Source: Microbacterium sp. AZCO (lineage in GTDB: Bacteria; Actinomycetota; Actinomycetes; Actinomycetales; Microbacteriaceae). From it: DNA of 64,000 nt. Numbering within the stretch: the first letter of the stretch is position 1; each line of letters starts with the position of its first letter. This document shows, in pieces, positions 33,459 to 42,515 of this stretch. The stretch lies in NCBI RefSeq assembly GCF_039614715.1, contig NZ_CP154857.1, positions 2,356,001 to 2,420,000 of the forward strand, written 5' to 3'. The position numbers were made by a program, and so were the translations under genes. The notes beneath the pieces are model-generated. The model was given only the letters and a program-made list of their open reading frames with translations, searched no databases and had not been told where the DNA came from.

Positions 33459-33955
33459 GCGTGGTCACCTCCGCCGAGCTGGTCGATGACGTGGCGGGCG
33501 ACCGACAGCACGACCGGGATCCCGGATGCCACCGCCTTGGGCGATCCGGGAAGGTTGACGATGAGGGCTCCCTCGGTCACCCCCGGCACGGGGTCGACCA
33601 CCCCCGCACGGCCGCGCGAGAGCATCCCTCCCGGCGTCTCCAGTGCACCGAGGCGACGCAGCTCCTCTGCGATCCCGGGGACGTCGCGGGCGATCACCCG
33701 CGCACTCCCCTCGGGCGTCTCGTCGCGCAGGGCGACCCCGGTGCCGCCCGTCGTCACGACCAGGCGCGCACCTCCCGCGAGCACCGCCCAGAGCGCGCGC
33801 TCGACGCTGTCGGCGCCGTCGGGCACGACGATCGGCTCGTCGCACGAGAACCCGCCGCGCACGAGCTGGGACACCGCGGCCGGCCCCGCCGTGTCGGCGC
33901 GCTCACCCGCAGCCGACCGGTCGGACACCGTGATGACAGCCGCTCGGTAGGTCAC
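33455..33955 (-). CDS. mogA: MogA/MoaB-family molybdopterin adenylyltransferase
   Basis: Adenylates molybdopterin before MoeA inserts the metal. It is 166 residues, a single MoCF-biosynthesis domain: RAAVITVSDRSAAGERADTA, VVPDGADSVERAL, VVTTGGTGVALRDETPEG, and the C-terminal IVNLPGSPKAVASGIPVVL. The GTG start at 33955 overlaps the stop of the upstream NAD-epimerase gene as GTGA. A GGAGG lies only 1 nt before it, so ribosomes may arrive by coupling. moaE follows, also by overlap. Confidence 0.93.
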   Translation of the reverse strand: MTYRAAVITVSDRSAAGERADTAGPAAVSQLVRGGFSCDEPIVVPDGADSVERALWAVLAGGARLVVTTGGTGVALRDETPEGSARVIARDVPGIAEELRRLGALETPGGMLSRGRAGVVDPVPGVTEGALIVNLPGSPKAVASGIPVVLSVARHVIDQLGGGDHA

Positions 33956-35502
33956 GCCTCCAGCCTACGAGCCGAATCCCCCGCCTCCGCCGTCGCCGTG
34001 ATGCGATTGGCCATGCCGCGGAAGATGAAGCCGTGGAAGGGCAGCACCGCAAGCCAGTACAGCCGCCCCGCGAGCCCGAGCGGGAAGAAGACGGCCCGCT
34101 GGTCGTAGCGTGAGCCGCTGCCATCGGGGCTTGCGCGCAGCTCGAGCCACGCGAGCCCGGGCACCTTCATCTCAGCCCGCAGGCGAAGAAGACTTCCGGG
34201 CTCGATCGCCTCGACGCGCCAGAAGTCGAGGGCGTCGCCGACCTCGAGCCGCGAGCGGCTGCGGCGTCCTCGCGTCAGCCCGACCCCGCCGACGAGCTTG
34301 TCCATCCAGCCGCGCATCGCCCACAGCAGCGGCTGCGAATACCAGCCGTTGACGCCGCCGATCCCCTCGATCACGCGCCAGAGGCGCTCGGGGCTCGCGG
34401 GCGTGCGCGCCGTGCGCACGTCGGTGAAGACCGTCCGTCCGGCCCACTCGGGATCGCTCGGCAGCGGGTCGCTCGGCACGCCGAGCACCTCGGAATCACG
34501 CCAGCTCGTCTCGACGACGTCGGCCTCTTCCCGGCCGAGCGCCAGCGCGACGGCGCGACGATACGGCGTGAGGCCGTCGGCGGGCGGCGGGATGAGCGCG
34601 TCGACGTCGCGGTTCTTCACGATGCAGTCGTTCTGCAGCGACTCCACGAGAGGTCGGGCGATCGAGCGCGGGATCGGCGTCACAAGATTGACCCAGTGCG
34701 ACGCGAGCCGCGGCGTCAGCACGGGGAGCGCCGCGATCGGCCGCTGTGGAAGCCCCGCCTCGACGGCGTAGCCGTTCATCATCTGGCCGTAGCGCAGCAC
34801 GTCGGGACCGCCGATGTCGACGGCGCGATTGACGTCAGCCGGCACCCGTGCCGCGCCCAGCAGGTAGTGCATGACGTCGCGCACGGCGATCGGCTGGATG
34901 CGGTTGCGCACCCACTTCGGCGCCGGCATGTAGGGCAGCACCTCCGTGAGGTGCCGCACCATCTCGAACGAGGCCGAGCCCGACCCGATCACGACACCGG
35001 CCTGCAGCACGAGCGTCGGCACGCCGGACGCGAGCAGGATCTCGCCGACCTCGACCCGCGACCGCAGGTGCGGCGACAGCTCGGCGTCGTCGGGGTGCAG
35101 CCCCCCGAGGTACACGATGCGCGAGACACCGGCCTCGGCCGCCGCGGCCGCGATCGTCTGCGCCGCCCGGCGGTCGGCATCCTCGAACCCTCGTCCGGCC
35201 GCCATGGAGTGCACGAGGTAGTAGAGCACGTCGACGTCGCGCACGGCCCCCGCGACGGCACGAGGATCGGTGACGTCGCCGACCTCCGTCTCGACGCGCG
35301 ACGCCCAGTCGAACGTCGCGACGCGCGCCGCATCCCTGGCGAGCACGCGCACGCGGTACCCGGCGGCGAGGAGCCGCGGGACGAGGCGGCCGCCGATGTA
35401 TCCCGTCGCGCCGAGGACGAGCGCCCGCGGCGCAGCTCCGTCGGCACGCGTCACGGCACGAAGTTCGGGCTCCTGCCCCGTCGGCGAGGTGAGGTCGGTC
35501 AC
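33952..35502 (-). CDS. NAD(P)-binding epimerase-like protein with DUF2867 domain
   Basis: A 516-residue two-domain protein. The N-terminal Rossmann domain has LVLGATGYIGGRLVPRLLAA (G-x-x-G-x-x-G) and LYYLVHSMAAGRGFEDADRR, the atypical extended SDR of the YbjT/NmrA-like group. The C-terminal domain (about 340-500) is DUF2867, a START-like fold, ending with VFFPLGLAGRLYWLAVLPFH and F. Fusions like this are widespread and uncharacterised. The GTG at 35502 lies 6 nt after TAGCGT (35509-35514), leaderless style. It overlaps mogA by 4 nt, an unexplained link to molybdopterin synthesis. Confidence 0.85.
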   Translation of the reverse strand: MTDLTSPTGQEPELRAVTRADGAAPRALVLGATGYIGGRLVPRLLAAGYRVRVLARDAARVATFDWASRVETEVGDVTDPRAVAGAVRDVDVLYYLVHSMAAGRGFEDADRRAAQTIAAAAAEAGVSRIVYLGGLHPDDAELSPHLRSRVEVGEILLASGVPTLVLQAGVVIGSGSASFEMVRHLTEVLPYMPAPKWVRNRIQPIAVRDVMHYLLGAARVPADVNRAVDIGGPDVLRYGQMMNGYAVEAGLPQRPIAALPVLTPRLASHWVNLVTPIPRSIARPLVESLQNDCIVKNRDVDALIPPPADGLTPYRRAVALALGREEADVVETSWRDSEVLGVPSDPLPSDPEWAGRTVFTDVRTARTPASPERLWRVIEGIGGVNGWYSQPLLWAMRGWMDKLVGGVGLTRGRRSRSRLEVGDALDFWRVEAIEPGSLLRLRAEMKVPGLAWLELRASPDGSGSRYDQRAVFFPLGLAGRLYWLAVLPFHGFIFRGMANRITATAEAGDSARRLEA

Positions 35503-35606
35503 GTCACGACGCTATGCCGGGGAGGGATGCCGCGGCCAGGTCTTGCGCGGACCGCGTCGGCGTGCCACGAGGCCCGCCCCTCGACAGGCGCGGGAACCGG
35601 AAGAGG

Positions 35607-38042
35607 TCACCCCCGCCGCTCGAGCCGCACGACGACCGACTTCGACGTCGGGGTGCCGCTCACGTCGGCGACCGAGTCGAGGGGCACGAGCACGTTCGTC
35701 TCCGGGTAGTACGCTGCGGCGTTGCCGCGCGGCGTGCGATAGGCGACGACCCGGAACTCCTCGGCCCGACGCTCCTGCACGACGCCGTCGGGTCCGACCC
35801 ACTCCGACACGAGATCGACGATCTCGTCCTCCGCGAGGCCCAGCGTCTGGATGTCCTTCGCGTTCACGAGCACCACGCGGCGCCCACCGTGGATGCCCCG
35901 GTAGCGATCGTCCTTGCCGTAGATCGTCGTGTTGTACTGATCGTGCGAGCGCAGCGTCTGCAGCAGCAGCCGTCCCTTCGGGATGCGCGGGTACTCGAGC
36001 GAGTTGACCGTGAAGCGGGCCTTGCCGTCGGCCGTCGCGAAGGTGCGGGCATCCCGGGGTCCGTTCGGAAGGAACAGGGTGCCGCCCTTGTCGATGCGCT
36101 TCTCGTAGTCGTCGAAGCCGGGCACGACGTTCTGGATGTGGTGCCGGATCAACGCGTAGTCGGCTTCGAGCGCCGCCCAGTCGGCACGCGGAGCAGTGCG
36201 CGGATGCTCCGGCGCGGGCACCTGCGGCATCGCCGCCTCCTCGCGAGGCGACCGCTCGACCTGGTGGTGGTCGACGGCGGCGGCGTCGCGCACTCCGGTC
36301 CCGACCGGCGCCGGTTCAGGACCGTCCGTGCCGAAGACGAGCGCGCCCAGCCGCGCGACGATCGCGACCTCGCTCAGCAGCTCGTCAGAGGGCGGGGCGA
36401 GCCGGCCGCGCGACGAGTGCACGGCCCCCATGGAGTCCTCGACCGACACCCGCTGCTCGACGCCGCCGCGCTTGTCGCGGTCGGTGCGTCCGAGCGTGGG
36501 CAGGATGATCGCGCGCTTCCCCGTGACGACGTGCGAGCGGTTGAGCTTCGTCGACACCTGCACCGTGAGGTCGACGATGCGCATGCCTGCCTCGACGACG
36601 GCCGTGTCGGGGGTCGCCGAGATGAAGTTGCCGCCCATGCCCATGAAGAACCGCACCCGGCCGTCGCGCATCGCGCGGATCGATTCCACCGTGTCGAAGC
36701 CGTGCGCGCGGGGTGCCGAGAAGGCGAACTCCGCGTCCAGCGCGTCGAGGAACTTCGCGGACGGCTTCTCGTAGATGCCGACGGTGCGGTCCCCCTGCAC
36801 GTTCGAGTGCCCGCGCACGGGGCACACCCCGGCACCGCGGCGCCCGATGTTGCCCTGCAGCAGCAGGAGGTTCACGACGTCGCGCAGCATCGGCACCGAG
36901 TGCTTGTGCTGCGTCAGCCCCATCGCCCAGCAGACGATCGTCGCCTTCGACTCGCGCACCATCTCGCCGACGCGGCGCAGCGTCTTCTCGGGCAGGCCGG
37001 TCGCGGCGACGAGCTCGCGCCACGAGGCATCCCTCATCGCCTGCCGGTACGCCTCGAACCCGCTCGTGTGCTCCGCGATGAACGCCTGGTCGAGCACCGA
37101 TCCGGGCGCCGCCTCCTCCGCCTCCAGCAGGTGCTTGCCGATGGCCTGGAACAGCGCCTGGTCTCCGCCGAGGCGGATCTGGAGGAACGCGTCGGCGAGC
37201 TTCGTTCCGCCGAACGCGACGCCCCGGACGGTCTGCGGATTCTCGAACCGCATGAGTCCCGCCTCGGGCAGAGGATTGACGGCGATGATCGTCGCGCCGT
37301 TGCGCTTGGCCTTCTCGAGGGCCGACAGCATGCGGGGGTGGTTCGTGCCGGGGTTCTGTCCCGCGACGATGAGGAGGTCGGCCTCGTGGACGTCCTCGAT
37401 CGACACGGTGCCCTTGCCGATGCCGATCGTCTCGGTCAGGGCCGAGCCCGACGACTCGTGGCACATGTTCGAGCAGTCGGGGAGGTTGTTCGTCCCCACG
37501 CCTCGCACGAGCAGCTGGTACAGGAACGCGGCCTCGTTCGACGTGCGACCCGACGTGTAGAACACGGCCTCGTCGGGATCGTCGAGTCCGCGCAGCGCCG
37601 ACGCGATCTCGCGCAGCGCGCTGTCCCACGAGATCGGCCGGTAGTGGGTCGCGCCTTCCTCGAGGATCATCGGCTCGGTGAGGCGCCCCTGCTGGCCGAG
37701 CCACCAGTCGTCGTGCCCCTCCAGGTCGGCGACGGAGTGCTCCGCGAAGAACTCCCGGCCCACCCGCCGCAGCGTCGCCTCTTCCGCGACGGCCTTCGCG
37801 CCGTTCTCGCAGAACTCCGCGATGTGCCGCTTGTCCTCCTCGGGCCACGCGCAGCCGGGGCAGTCGAACCCGTCCTTCTGGTTGACCCGCAGGAGCGACT
37901 CGATGCTGCGCTTGGCACCCATCTGGTCGTACGAGATCTGCAGCGCGTGCAACACGGCGGGCACCCCGACGGCCACCTTCTTCGTGCCGGAGTGACGGAC
38001 CTTCGACTCGTCGATATCGGCGGTGGGGGCGCGCTTGGCCAT
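35607..38042 (-). CDS. FdhF/YdeP-family molybdopterin oxidoreductase
   Basis: An 811-residue member of the DMSO-reductase superfamily, probably carrying bis-MGD. Early sequence has DCPGCAWPEEDKRHIAEFCE, the YdeP-type Cys arrangement that replaces the usual 4Fe-4S motif. Later come FYTSGRTSNEAAFLYQLLVR, the likely Mo-site segment NLPDCSNMCHESSGSALTET, VAGQNPGTNHPRML and GNIGRRGAGVCPVRGHSNVQ. The C-terminal domain carries LLLQTLRSHDQYNTTIYG and RGNAAAYYPETN. An Ala/Pro/Glu-rich insertion lies near residues 575-615. Substrate unknown; YdeP is linked to acid resistance in E. coli. The ATG at 38042 has an AAGGA Shine-Dalgarno. Confidence 0.9.
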   Translation of the reverse strand: MAKRAPTADIDESKVRHSGTKKVAVGVPAVLHALQISYDQMGAKRSIESLLRVNQKDGFDCPGCAWPEEDKRHIAEFCENGAKAVAEEATLRRVGREFFAEHSVADLEGHDDWWLGQQGRLTEPMILEEGATHYRPISWDSALREIASALRGLDDPDEAVFYTSGRTSNEAAFLYQLLVRGVGTNNLPDCSNMCHESSGSALTETIGIGKGTVSIEDVHEADLLIVAGQNPGTNHPRMLSALEKAKRNGATIIAVNPLPEAGLMRFENPQTVRGVAFGGTKLADAFLQIRLGGDQALFQAIGKHLLEAEEAAPGSVLDQAFIAEHTSGFEAYRQAMRDASWRELVAATGLPEKTLRRVGEMVRESKATIVCWAMGLTQHKHSVPMLRDVVNLLLLQGNIGRRGAGVCPVRGHSNVQGDRTVGIYEKPSAKFLDALDAEFAFSAPRAHGFDTVESIRAMRDGRVRFFMGMGGNFISATPDTAVVEAGMRIVDLTVQVSTKLNRSHVVTGKRAIILPTLGRTDRDKRGGVEQRVSVEDSMGAVHSSRGRLAPPSDELLSEVAIVARLGALVFGTDGPEPAPVGTGVRDAAAVDHHQVERSPREEAAMPQVPAPEHPRTAPRADWAALEADYALIRHHIQNVVPGFDDYEKRIDKGGTLFLPNGPRDARTFATADGKARFTVNSLEYPRIPKGRLLLQTLRSHDQYNTTIYGKDDRYRGIHGGRRVVLVNAKDIQTLGLAEDEIVDLVSEWVGPDGVVQERRAEEFRVVAYRTPRGNAAAYYPETNVLVPLDSVADVSGTPTSKSVVVRLERRG

Positions 38043-38141
38043 GATGCATCCTTGCGTGGCGAAGGGCCGAGAACGGATGCCTCGGCCTCACTCCCATGCT
38101 AGGTCGGGGTCACCCCACGGGATCCGAAACCTCGCCTCGAG

Positions 38142-40112
38142 TCAGCGCCGCCCCGTGCCGAAGACCCCGCGGATGACGCTCGAGAGGATCGTCTGCGTCG
38201 ACTTGGAGTTGAGGATCGACTCCAGGGGCGATCTCTGCTGCGCCCGCGACGTCCGCGTCGTCCCCGACGTCTTCTTCAACAGCCGGTCGTACTCGGCCTG
38301 CGCCTTCTTCTCCGCGGCGGCCTGCTGCTTCTCGATCGCGGCCTGCTGCTTGGCGTACTCGGCATCCGCCTTCGCCTTTGCGAGCGCCGCCTCCTCCGCC
38401 GCCGCGGCTTCGGCCGCGGCGTTCATCTTCGCCGTGAGGATCTCGCGGGCGGACTGGGGGTCGACGGCCGTCCCGTACTTCGCGAGGAGTGGGGATGCCG
38501 CGACCGCCGCGTCGATCTGCGCGTCGGGCGTCGGCGACATGAGGCCCTGCGGAGCGCGCAGGCGCGTCCACGCGACGGGCGTCGGAGCGCCCTTCTCGCT
38601 CATCACGGTGACGATGGCCTCGCCCGTGCCGAGCTCCTGCAGCGTGCGCTCGAGGTCGTAGCCCGACTTCGGGTAGGTCCCTATCGTCGCGCGCAGGGCC
38701 TTCGCGTCGTCCGGCGTGAAGGCGCGCAGCGCGTGCTGCACGCGCGATCCGAGCTGGCCGAGCACGTCGCTCGGCACGTCCTTCGGCGTCTGCGTCACGA
38801 AGAAGACGCCGACGCCCTTCGACCGGATGAGCCGCACGGTCTGCACGATGGCGGCCGTGAAGTCCTTCGACGCGTCCTTGAAGAGGAGATGCGCCTCGTC
38901 GAAGAAGAACACGAGCTTCGGCTTGTCGAGATCGCCGACCTCGGGAAGCAGCTCGAACAGCTCCGCCAGCAGGTACATGAGGAACGTGGAGAACAGCGCC
39001 GGCTTGTCGGCGACGCCGGGAACCTCGAGCAGCGAGACGATGCCGCGCCCGTCCGGTGCCGTGCGCAGGAACTCGGTGACCTCGAACTCGGGCTCCCCGA
39101 AGAAGACGTCGGCTCCGGCGTCAGCGAAGGTGATGAGCTCGCGCAGGATGACGCCCGCGGTCGCGGCGGACAGCCCGCCGAGCGTCTTGAGCTCGGCCTT
39201 GCCCTGATCGCTGGTGAGGTAGGTGAGCACGGCGCGCAGGTCGGAGAGGTCGACGAGGGCGAGACCGTGCTCGTCGGCGTAGTGGAAGACGAGTCCGAGG
39301 CTCGACTCCTGCGTCTCGTTGAGGCCGAGCACCTTGCTGAGGAGCAGCGGCCCGAATCCGCTGACGGTCGCCCGCACCGGCACGCCCTTGCCGATGCCGC
39401 CGAGCGCGAAGTACTCCGTGGCGGATGCCTCGGGCTTCCAGTCCTGTCCGATGGCGGCCGTGCGCGCGAGCAACTTGTCGCTCGGCGCTCCGGGCGTCGC
39501 CACCCCCGACAGATCGCCCTTGATGTCGGCCGCGAAGACGGGCACGCCCTTCGCCGCGAGCTGCTCCGCGAGTCCCTGGAGCGTGCGGGTCTTCCCCGTG
39601 CCGGTCGCGCCGGCGACCAGGCCGTGGCGATTCATCATGCCGAGCGGGATGCGGATCTGCGCCTCGGGAACGGGCTCGCCGTTCACGAGTGCCCCGAGAT
39701 CGAGGGTCGCCGCCTCGAACGTGTACCCGGTGATGATCTGTTCCACCTGGGTCGCGTCGAGGGGCCCTGCTTCCGTCTGCGATGGTGCGGGTGAGGGAGC
39801 AGGAGCCTGAGCCGCAGGGGTGTCGGCGGGCGCTCCCGCGGGCCCTGACGCCGTGACACCCGGCGCCCGGTCGTCCTGGTCGGGCACGTCGCCTGCGGGT
39901 GTCGCCGGCTCCGCCGGCGCCCCGGTCGCCTGCTCCGAGGCACTGCTCCCCGCGACGCGGGCCTTCGCGGCAGCGGCTTCGGCGGCGGCGAGCGCCGCCT
40001 TCGCCTGCGCCGCCCTCAGCTGAGCCTCGGCCGCCTCGGCTTCCGCCCGCAGGCGTGCGAGTTCGGCTTCGGCGGCGGCGACGGCGGGATCTGCGGAAGC
40101 GGCATCGCTCAT
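38142..40112 (-). CDS. HerA-like (DUF853) P-loop ATPase
   Basis: A 656-residue protein of the DUF853/HerA-helicase-like family. The N-terminus (about 1-120) is an Ala/Glu coiled coil followed by a Pro/Ala-rich linker. The ATPase core has VAGATGTGKTRTLQGLAEQL (Walker A), ADIKGDLSG, and LVFFFDEAHLLFKDASKDFT (Walker B), then GVFFVTQTPKDVPSDVLGQL. The C-terminal third has another Ala/Lys/Gln coiled coil and a basic tail. In E. coli the relative YjgR is uncharacterised; HerA itself works with NurA in end resection, but no nurA is present. The ATG at 40112 is 6 nt after TAGGCT (40119-40124). Confidence 0.87.
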   Translation of the reverse strand: MSDAASADPAVAAAEAELARLRAEAEAAEAQLRAAQAKAALAAAEAAAAKARVAGSSASEQATGAPAEPATPAGDVPDQDDRAPGVTASGPAGAPADTPAAQAPAPSPAPSQTEAGPLDATQVEQIITGYTFEAATLDLGALVNGEPVPEAQIRIPLGMMNRHGLVAGATGTGKTRTLQGLAEQLAAKGVPVFAADIKGDLSGVATPGAPSDKLLARTAAIGQDWKPEASATEYFALGGIGKGVPVRATVSGFGPLLLSKVLGLNETQESSLGLVFHYADEHGLALVDLSDLRAVLTYLTSDQGKAELKTLGGLSAATAGVILRELITFADAGADVFFGEPEFEVTEFLRTAPDGRGIVSLLEVPGVADKPALFSTFLMYLLAELFELLPEVGDLDKPKLVFFFDEAHLLFKDASKDFTAAIVQTVRLIRSKGVGVFFVTQTPKDVPSDVLGQLGSRVQHALRAFTPDDAKALRATIGTYPKSGYDLERTLQELGTGEAIVTVMSEKGAPTPVAWTRLRAPQGLMSPTPDAQIDAAVAASPLLAKYGTAVDPQSAREILTAKMNAAAEAAAAEEAALAKAKADAEYAKQQAAIEKQQAAAEKKAQAEYDRLLKKTSGTTRTSRAQQRSPLESILNSKSTQTILSSVIRGVFGTGRR

Positions 40113-40216
40113 GGGCACAGCCTAGCGACGGGCTTGTCGCCCGGTCGCGGCCGGACACGAGAGCCCCGAGAGGCCATTTCAGGCGTCGACGGCGAGGAGA
40201 GAGGGTGCCGGGACCG

Positions 40217-40906
40217 TCACCCGCTCGTCTCCTTCTTCGGGATCGTGACGCGCTTCACCGGTTCACGGCGGACCAGCCCGATGAACGCCGCCGCGAGCAC
40301 GAGCGCGACACCGGCGCCGGCCATCGCGCCGCCGAGGGTGTCGCTGAGCCAGTGCGCGTGCAGGTACGTGCGGCTCAGCGCCATGAGGGCGATGTAGACG
40401 CCTCCGCCGATGAAGACGAGGAGACGGGGGAAGACGACGGCGACCGCCGCCGCGATCGTCGCGGCGTTCGCGACGTGGCCCGACGGGTACGAACCGTAGT
40501 CGGAGACCACCTGGATGTCTTCCGGTCGAGCGCGACCGAACGTGTGCTTGAGCAGCTGGACGAGGAGGGCCGACGCCGCCGAGGACGCCACGAAGTAGGC
40601 CGCGGACCAGGGTCGTCGGAGGAACACCAGGGTGAGGGTGACGGCGAGCGGCACGGCGAAGACGCCCACCCACCCGCCGCCGAGGAAGTTCATCACGAGC
40701 GAGAAGCTCAGCATGAACGACGAGGACCACGACAGGAGCAGGTCGTTCCACCAGACGTCGACGATGAAGGGCGGCGTCCCATGCAGCAGGATCCACGCGC
40801 CCAGCGCGGTGGACGCGGCGATCAGGGCGAGCCCGATGACGAGCAGGCGCCCACGGGGCAGGCGCGCCGTCTCTTGCCCTGTCGCTACCGCCTTGGTGTC
40901 CTCCAT
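40217..40906 (-). CDS. PAP2-family membrane phosphatase
   Basis: A 229-residue, six-helix lipid phosphatase of the type 2 phosphatidate/undecaprenyl-pyrophosphate family. The three active-site motifs are readable: KHTFGRARPED (K-x6-RP), YPSGHVANAATI (PSGH) and SRTYLHAHWLSDTLGG (S-R-x5-H-x3-D). Such enzymes dephosphorylate lipid phosphates on the outer face of the membrane. The particular lipid is unknown. The ATG at 40906 has a CACAAT sequence 6 nt upstream. It is divergent from the second cydA with 187 bp between the starts. Confidence 0.9.
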   Translation of the reverse strand: MEDTKAVATGQETARLPRGRLLVIGLALIAASTALGAWILLHGTPPFIVDVWWNDLLLSWSSSFMLSFSLVMNFLGGGWVGVFAVPLAVTLTLVFLRRPWSAAYFVASSAASALLVQLLKHTFGRARPEDIQVVSDYGSYPSGHVANAATIAAAVAVVFPRLLVFIGGGVYIALMALSRTYLHAHWLSDTLGGAMAGAGVALVLAAAFIGLVRREPVKRVTIPKKETSG

Positions 40907-41093
40907 CGCCCTATTGTGCGGCGATTCGGCCGGAGAGGGCGGGACTTGACAACGGGTTTCGCGGAGATCCGTTAACGCACTGTTTACGCACGGCGCTCAT
41001 CCCCGAGGGATGAATGCCCCGCGGGCACGCGCCCCGGGGTCTACCTTCGTGCTTGTCCGGCTCATCCACGTGTGACACGGGAGGGGGCAGAGC

Positions 41094-42503
41094 ATGGACG
41101 ATCTCGACCTCGCCAGGATCCAGTTCGCCTTCACCAGCATCTATCACTTCCTCTTCGTGCCGATGACGATCGGGATGTCGCTCCTCGTCGCGATCCTGCA
41201 CACGCGCTGGTTCCGCCGCGGGACGCCCGAGCTCCAGCGAGTGCTCCGCTTCTTCGGCGGCCTGATGCTCATCTCGGTCGCCGTCGGCGTCGTGACGGGC
41301 CTCGTTCAGGAGTTCCAGTTCGGCACCAACTGGTCGGCATACTCCCGCTTCGTCGGCGACGTCTTCGGCGCACCCCTCGCGATGGAGGGGCTCCTCGCCT
41401 TCTTCCTCGAGTCGACCTTCCTCGGGCTGTGGCTGTTCGGCTTCGGCGTCCTGCCGCGGACCGTGCACCTTGTGACGGCATGGATGATCCCGCTCGGCGC
41501 ATGCCTCTCCGCGCTTTTCATCATCGCTGCGAACTCGTGGATGCAGAACCCCGTCGGCTACTCGATCAACGAGCAGACGGGTCGCGCCGAGCTCACGTCG
41601 ATCGGCGATCTGTTCACGAACCGCGTGTTCGTGTGGAGCTACCTCCACGTGCTGCTCGTGGCGCTCATCTTCGGGGCCTGCCTCATGCTCGCCGTCTCGG
41701 CGTGGCAGCTGCGCCGCTCGCGCAACGTCGCGGAGTTCTCTTCGACCGCGAAGCTCTCGATCGTCGTGCTCTTCGTCGCCGCCCTGCTGCAGATGCACGT
41801 CGGCGGACAGCTGGGCATCAACGAGACCACGTATCAGCCCATGAAGATCGCGGCCGCCGAAGCCAACTGGGAGACGTGCCAGCCCTGCTCGTTCTCGATC
41901 CTGCAGATCGGCGGCTGGACGGCCGACGACCCGCCGACCAAGATCATCGAGGTGCCGCACCTGCTGTCGCTGCTGGCCACCGGCACGTGGGACGGCGAGG
42001 TGCAAGGCCTCACGCCGCTCAACGAGCAGTACCAGCAGCAGTACGGCGCGGGCGACTACATCCCGTCCGTCTTCATCCAGTACTGGTCCATGCGCGTCAT
42101 GGCCTACGGCGGCGCGCTGCTCGTGCTCTTCGCCGCGTGGGGTCTCTGGGCCATGTGGCGGCGGAAGATTCCGACATCCCGGGTCTTCCTGTGGGTCGCG
42201 AGCTGGATCATGATCACCCCGTTCTTCATGGCGACCGCGGGGTGGCTCCTCACCGAGAGCGGCCGCCAGCCGTGGATCGTGCAGGGCCTGATGCTCACGA
42301 AGGACGGCCTGTCCGGATCCGGCACTGCGGCGCAGATCATCCTGAGCCTCGTGATCGTCGTGAGCCTGTACCTCGGCATCGGGGTCGTCGCAGCGGTGCT
42401 CATGATCCGCCACGCCCGACGCGGCATCCCGGAATCCGTTCCCGACGGCGATGCGAGCGATCGCGCGCACGCCGACGACTCGACCCCGTCGCTGACGTAC
42501 TGA
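41094..42503 (+). CDS. cydA: Cytochrome bd-type oxidase subunit I, second copy
   Basis: A second CydA, 469 residues, clearly diverged from the copy at 18.4 kb. It keeps LARIQFAFTSIYHFLFVPMT with the heme-ligand His, GLVQEFQFGTNWSAYSRFVG, NSWMQNPVGYSINEQTGRAE, QPMKIAAAEANWETCQPCSF and ESGRQPW. A GGAGGGGG Shine-Dalgarno precedes the ATG at 41094. The upstream 180 bp carries a TTGACA at 40946-40951 and a short palindrome CATCCCCGAGGGATG, but no confident promoter. No second cydDC is nearby, so the copy probably relies on the CydDC at 20.9-24.3 kb. It may be cyanide-insensitive (CIO-like), which is a guess. Confidence 0.93.
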   Translation: MDDLDLARIQFAFTSIYHFLFVPMTIGMSLLVAILHTRWFRRGTPELQRVLRFFGGLMLISVAVGVVTGLVQEFQFGTNWSAYSRFVGDVFGAPLAMEGLLAFFLESTFLGLWLFGFGVLPRTVHLVTAWMIPLGACLSALFIIAANSWMQNPVGYSINEQTGRAELTSIGDLFTNRVFVWSYLHVLLVALIFGACLMLAVSAWQLRRSRNVAEFSSTAKLSIVVLFVAALLQMHVGGQLGINETTYQPMKIAAAEANWETCQPCSFSILQIGGWTADDPPTKIIEVPHLLSLLATGTWDGEVQGLTPLNEQYQQQYGAGDYIPSVFIQYWSMRVMAYGGALLVLFAAWGLWAMWRRKIPTSRVFLWVASWIMITPFFMATAGWLLTESGRQPWIVQGLMLTKDGLSGSGTAAQIILSLVIVVSLYLGIGVVAAVLMIRHARRGIPESVPDGDASDRAHADDSTPSLTY

Positions 42504-42515
42504 GAGGAGCCGACG

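Noticed and set aside
33955..33967. A TAGGCT box 6 nt before mogA as a separate leaderless promoter
   Set aside because: It lies inside the last codons of the preceding gene, and mogA overlaps that gene by GTGA, so coupling explains its translation. The match is probably chance.
35514..38102. An 862-codon open frame on the plus strand over the molybdoenzyme gene
   Set aside because: Antisense shadow of the FdhF/YdeP gene. Its composition is not protein-like, while the minus-strand frame has conserved family motifs.
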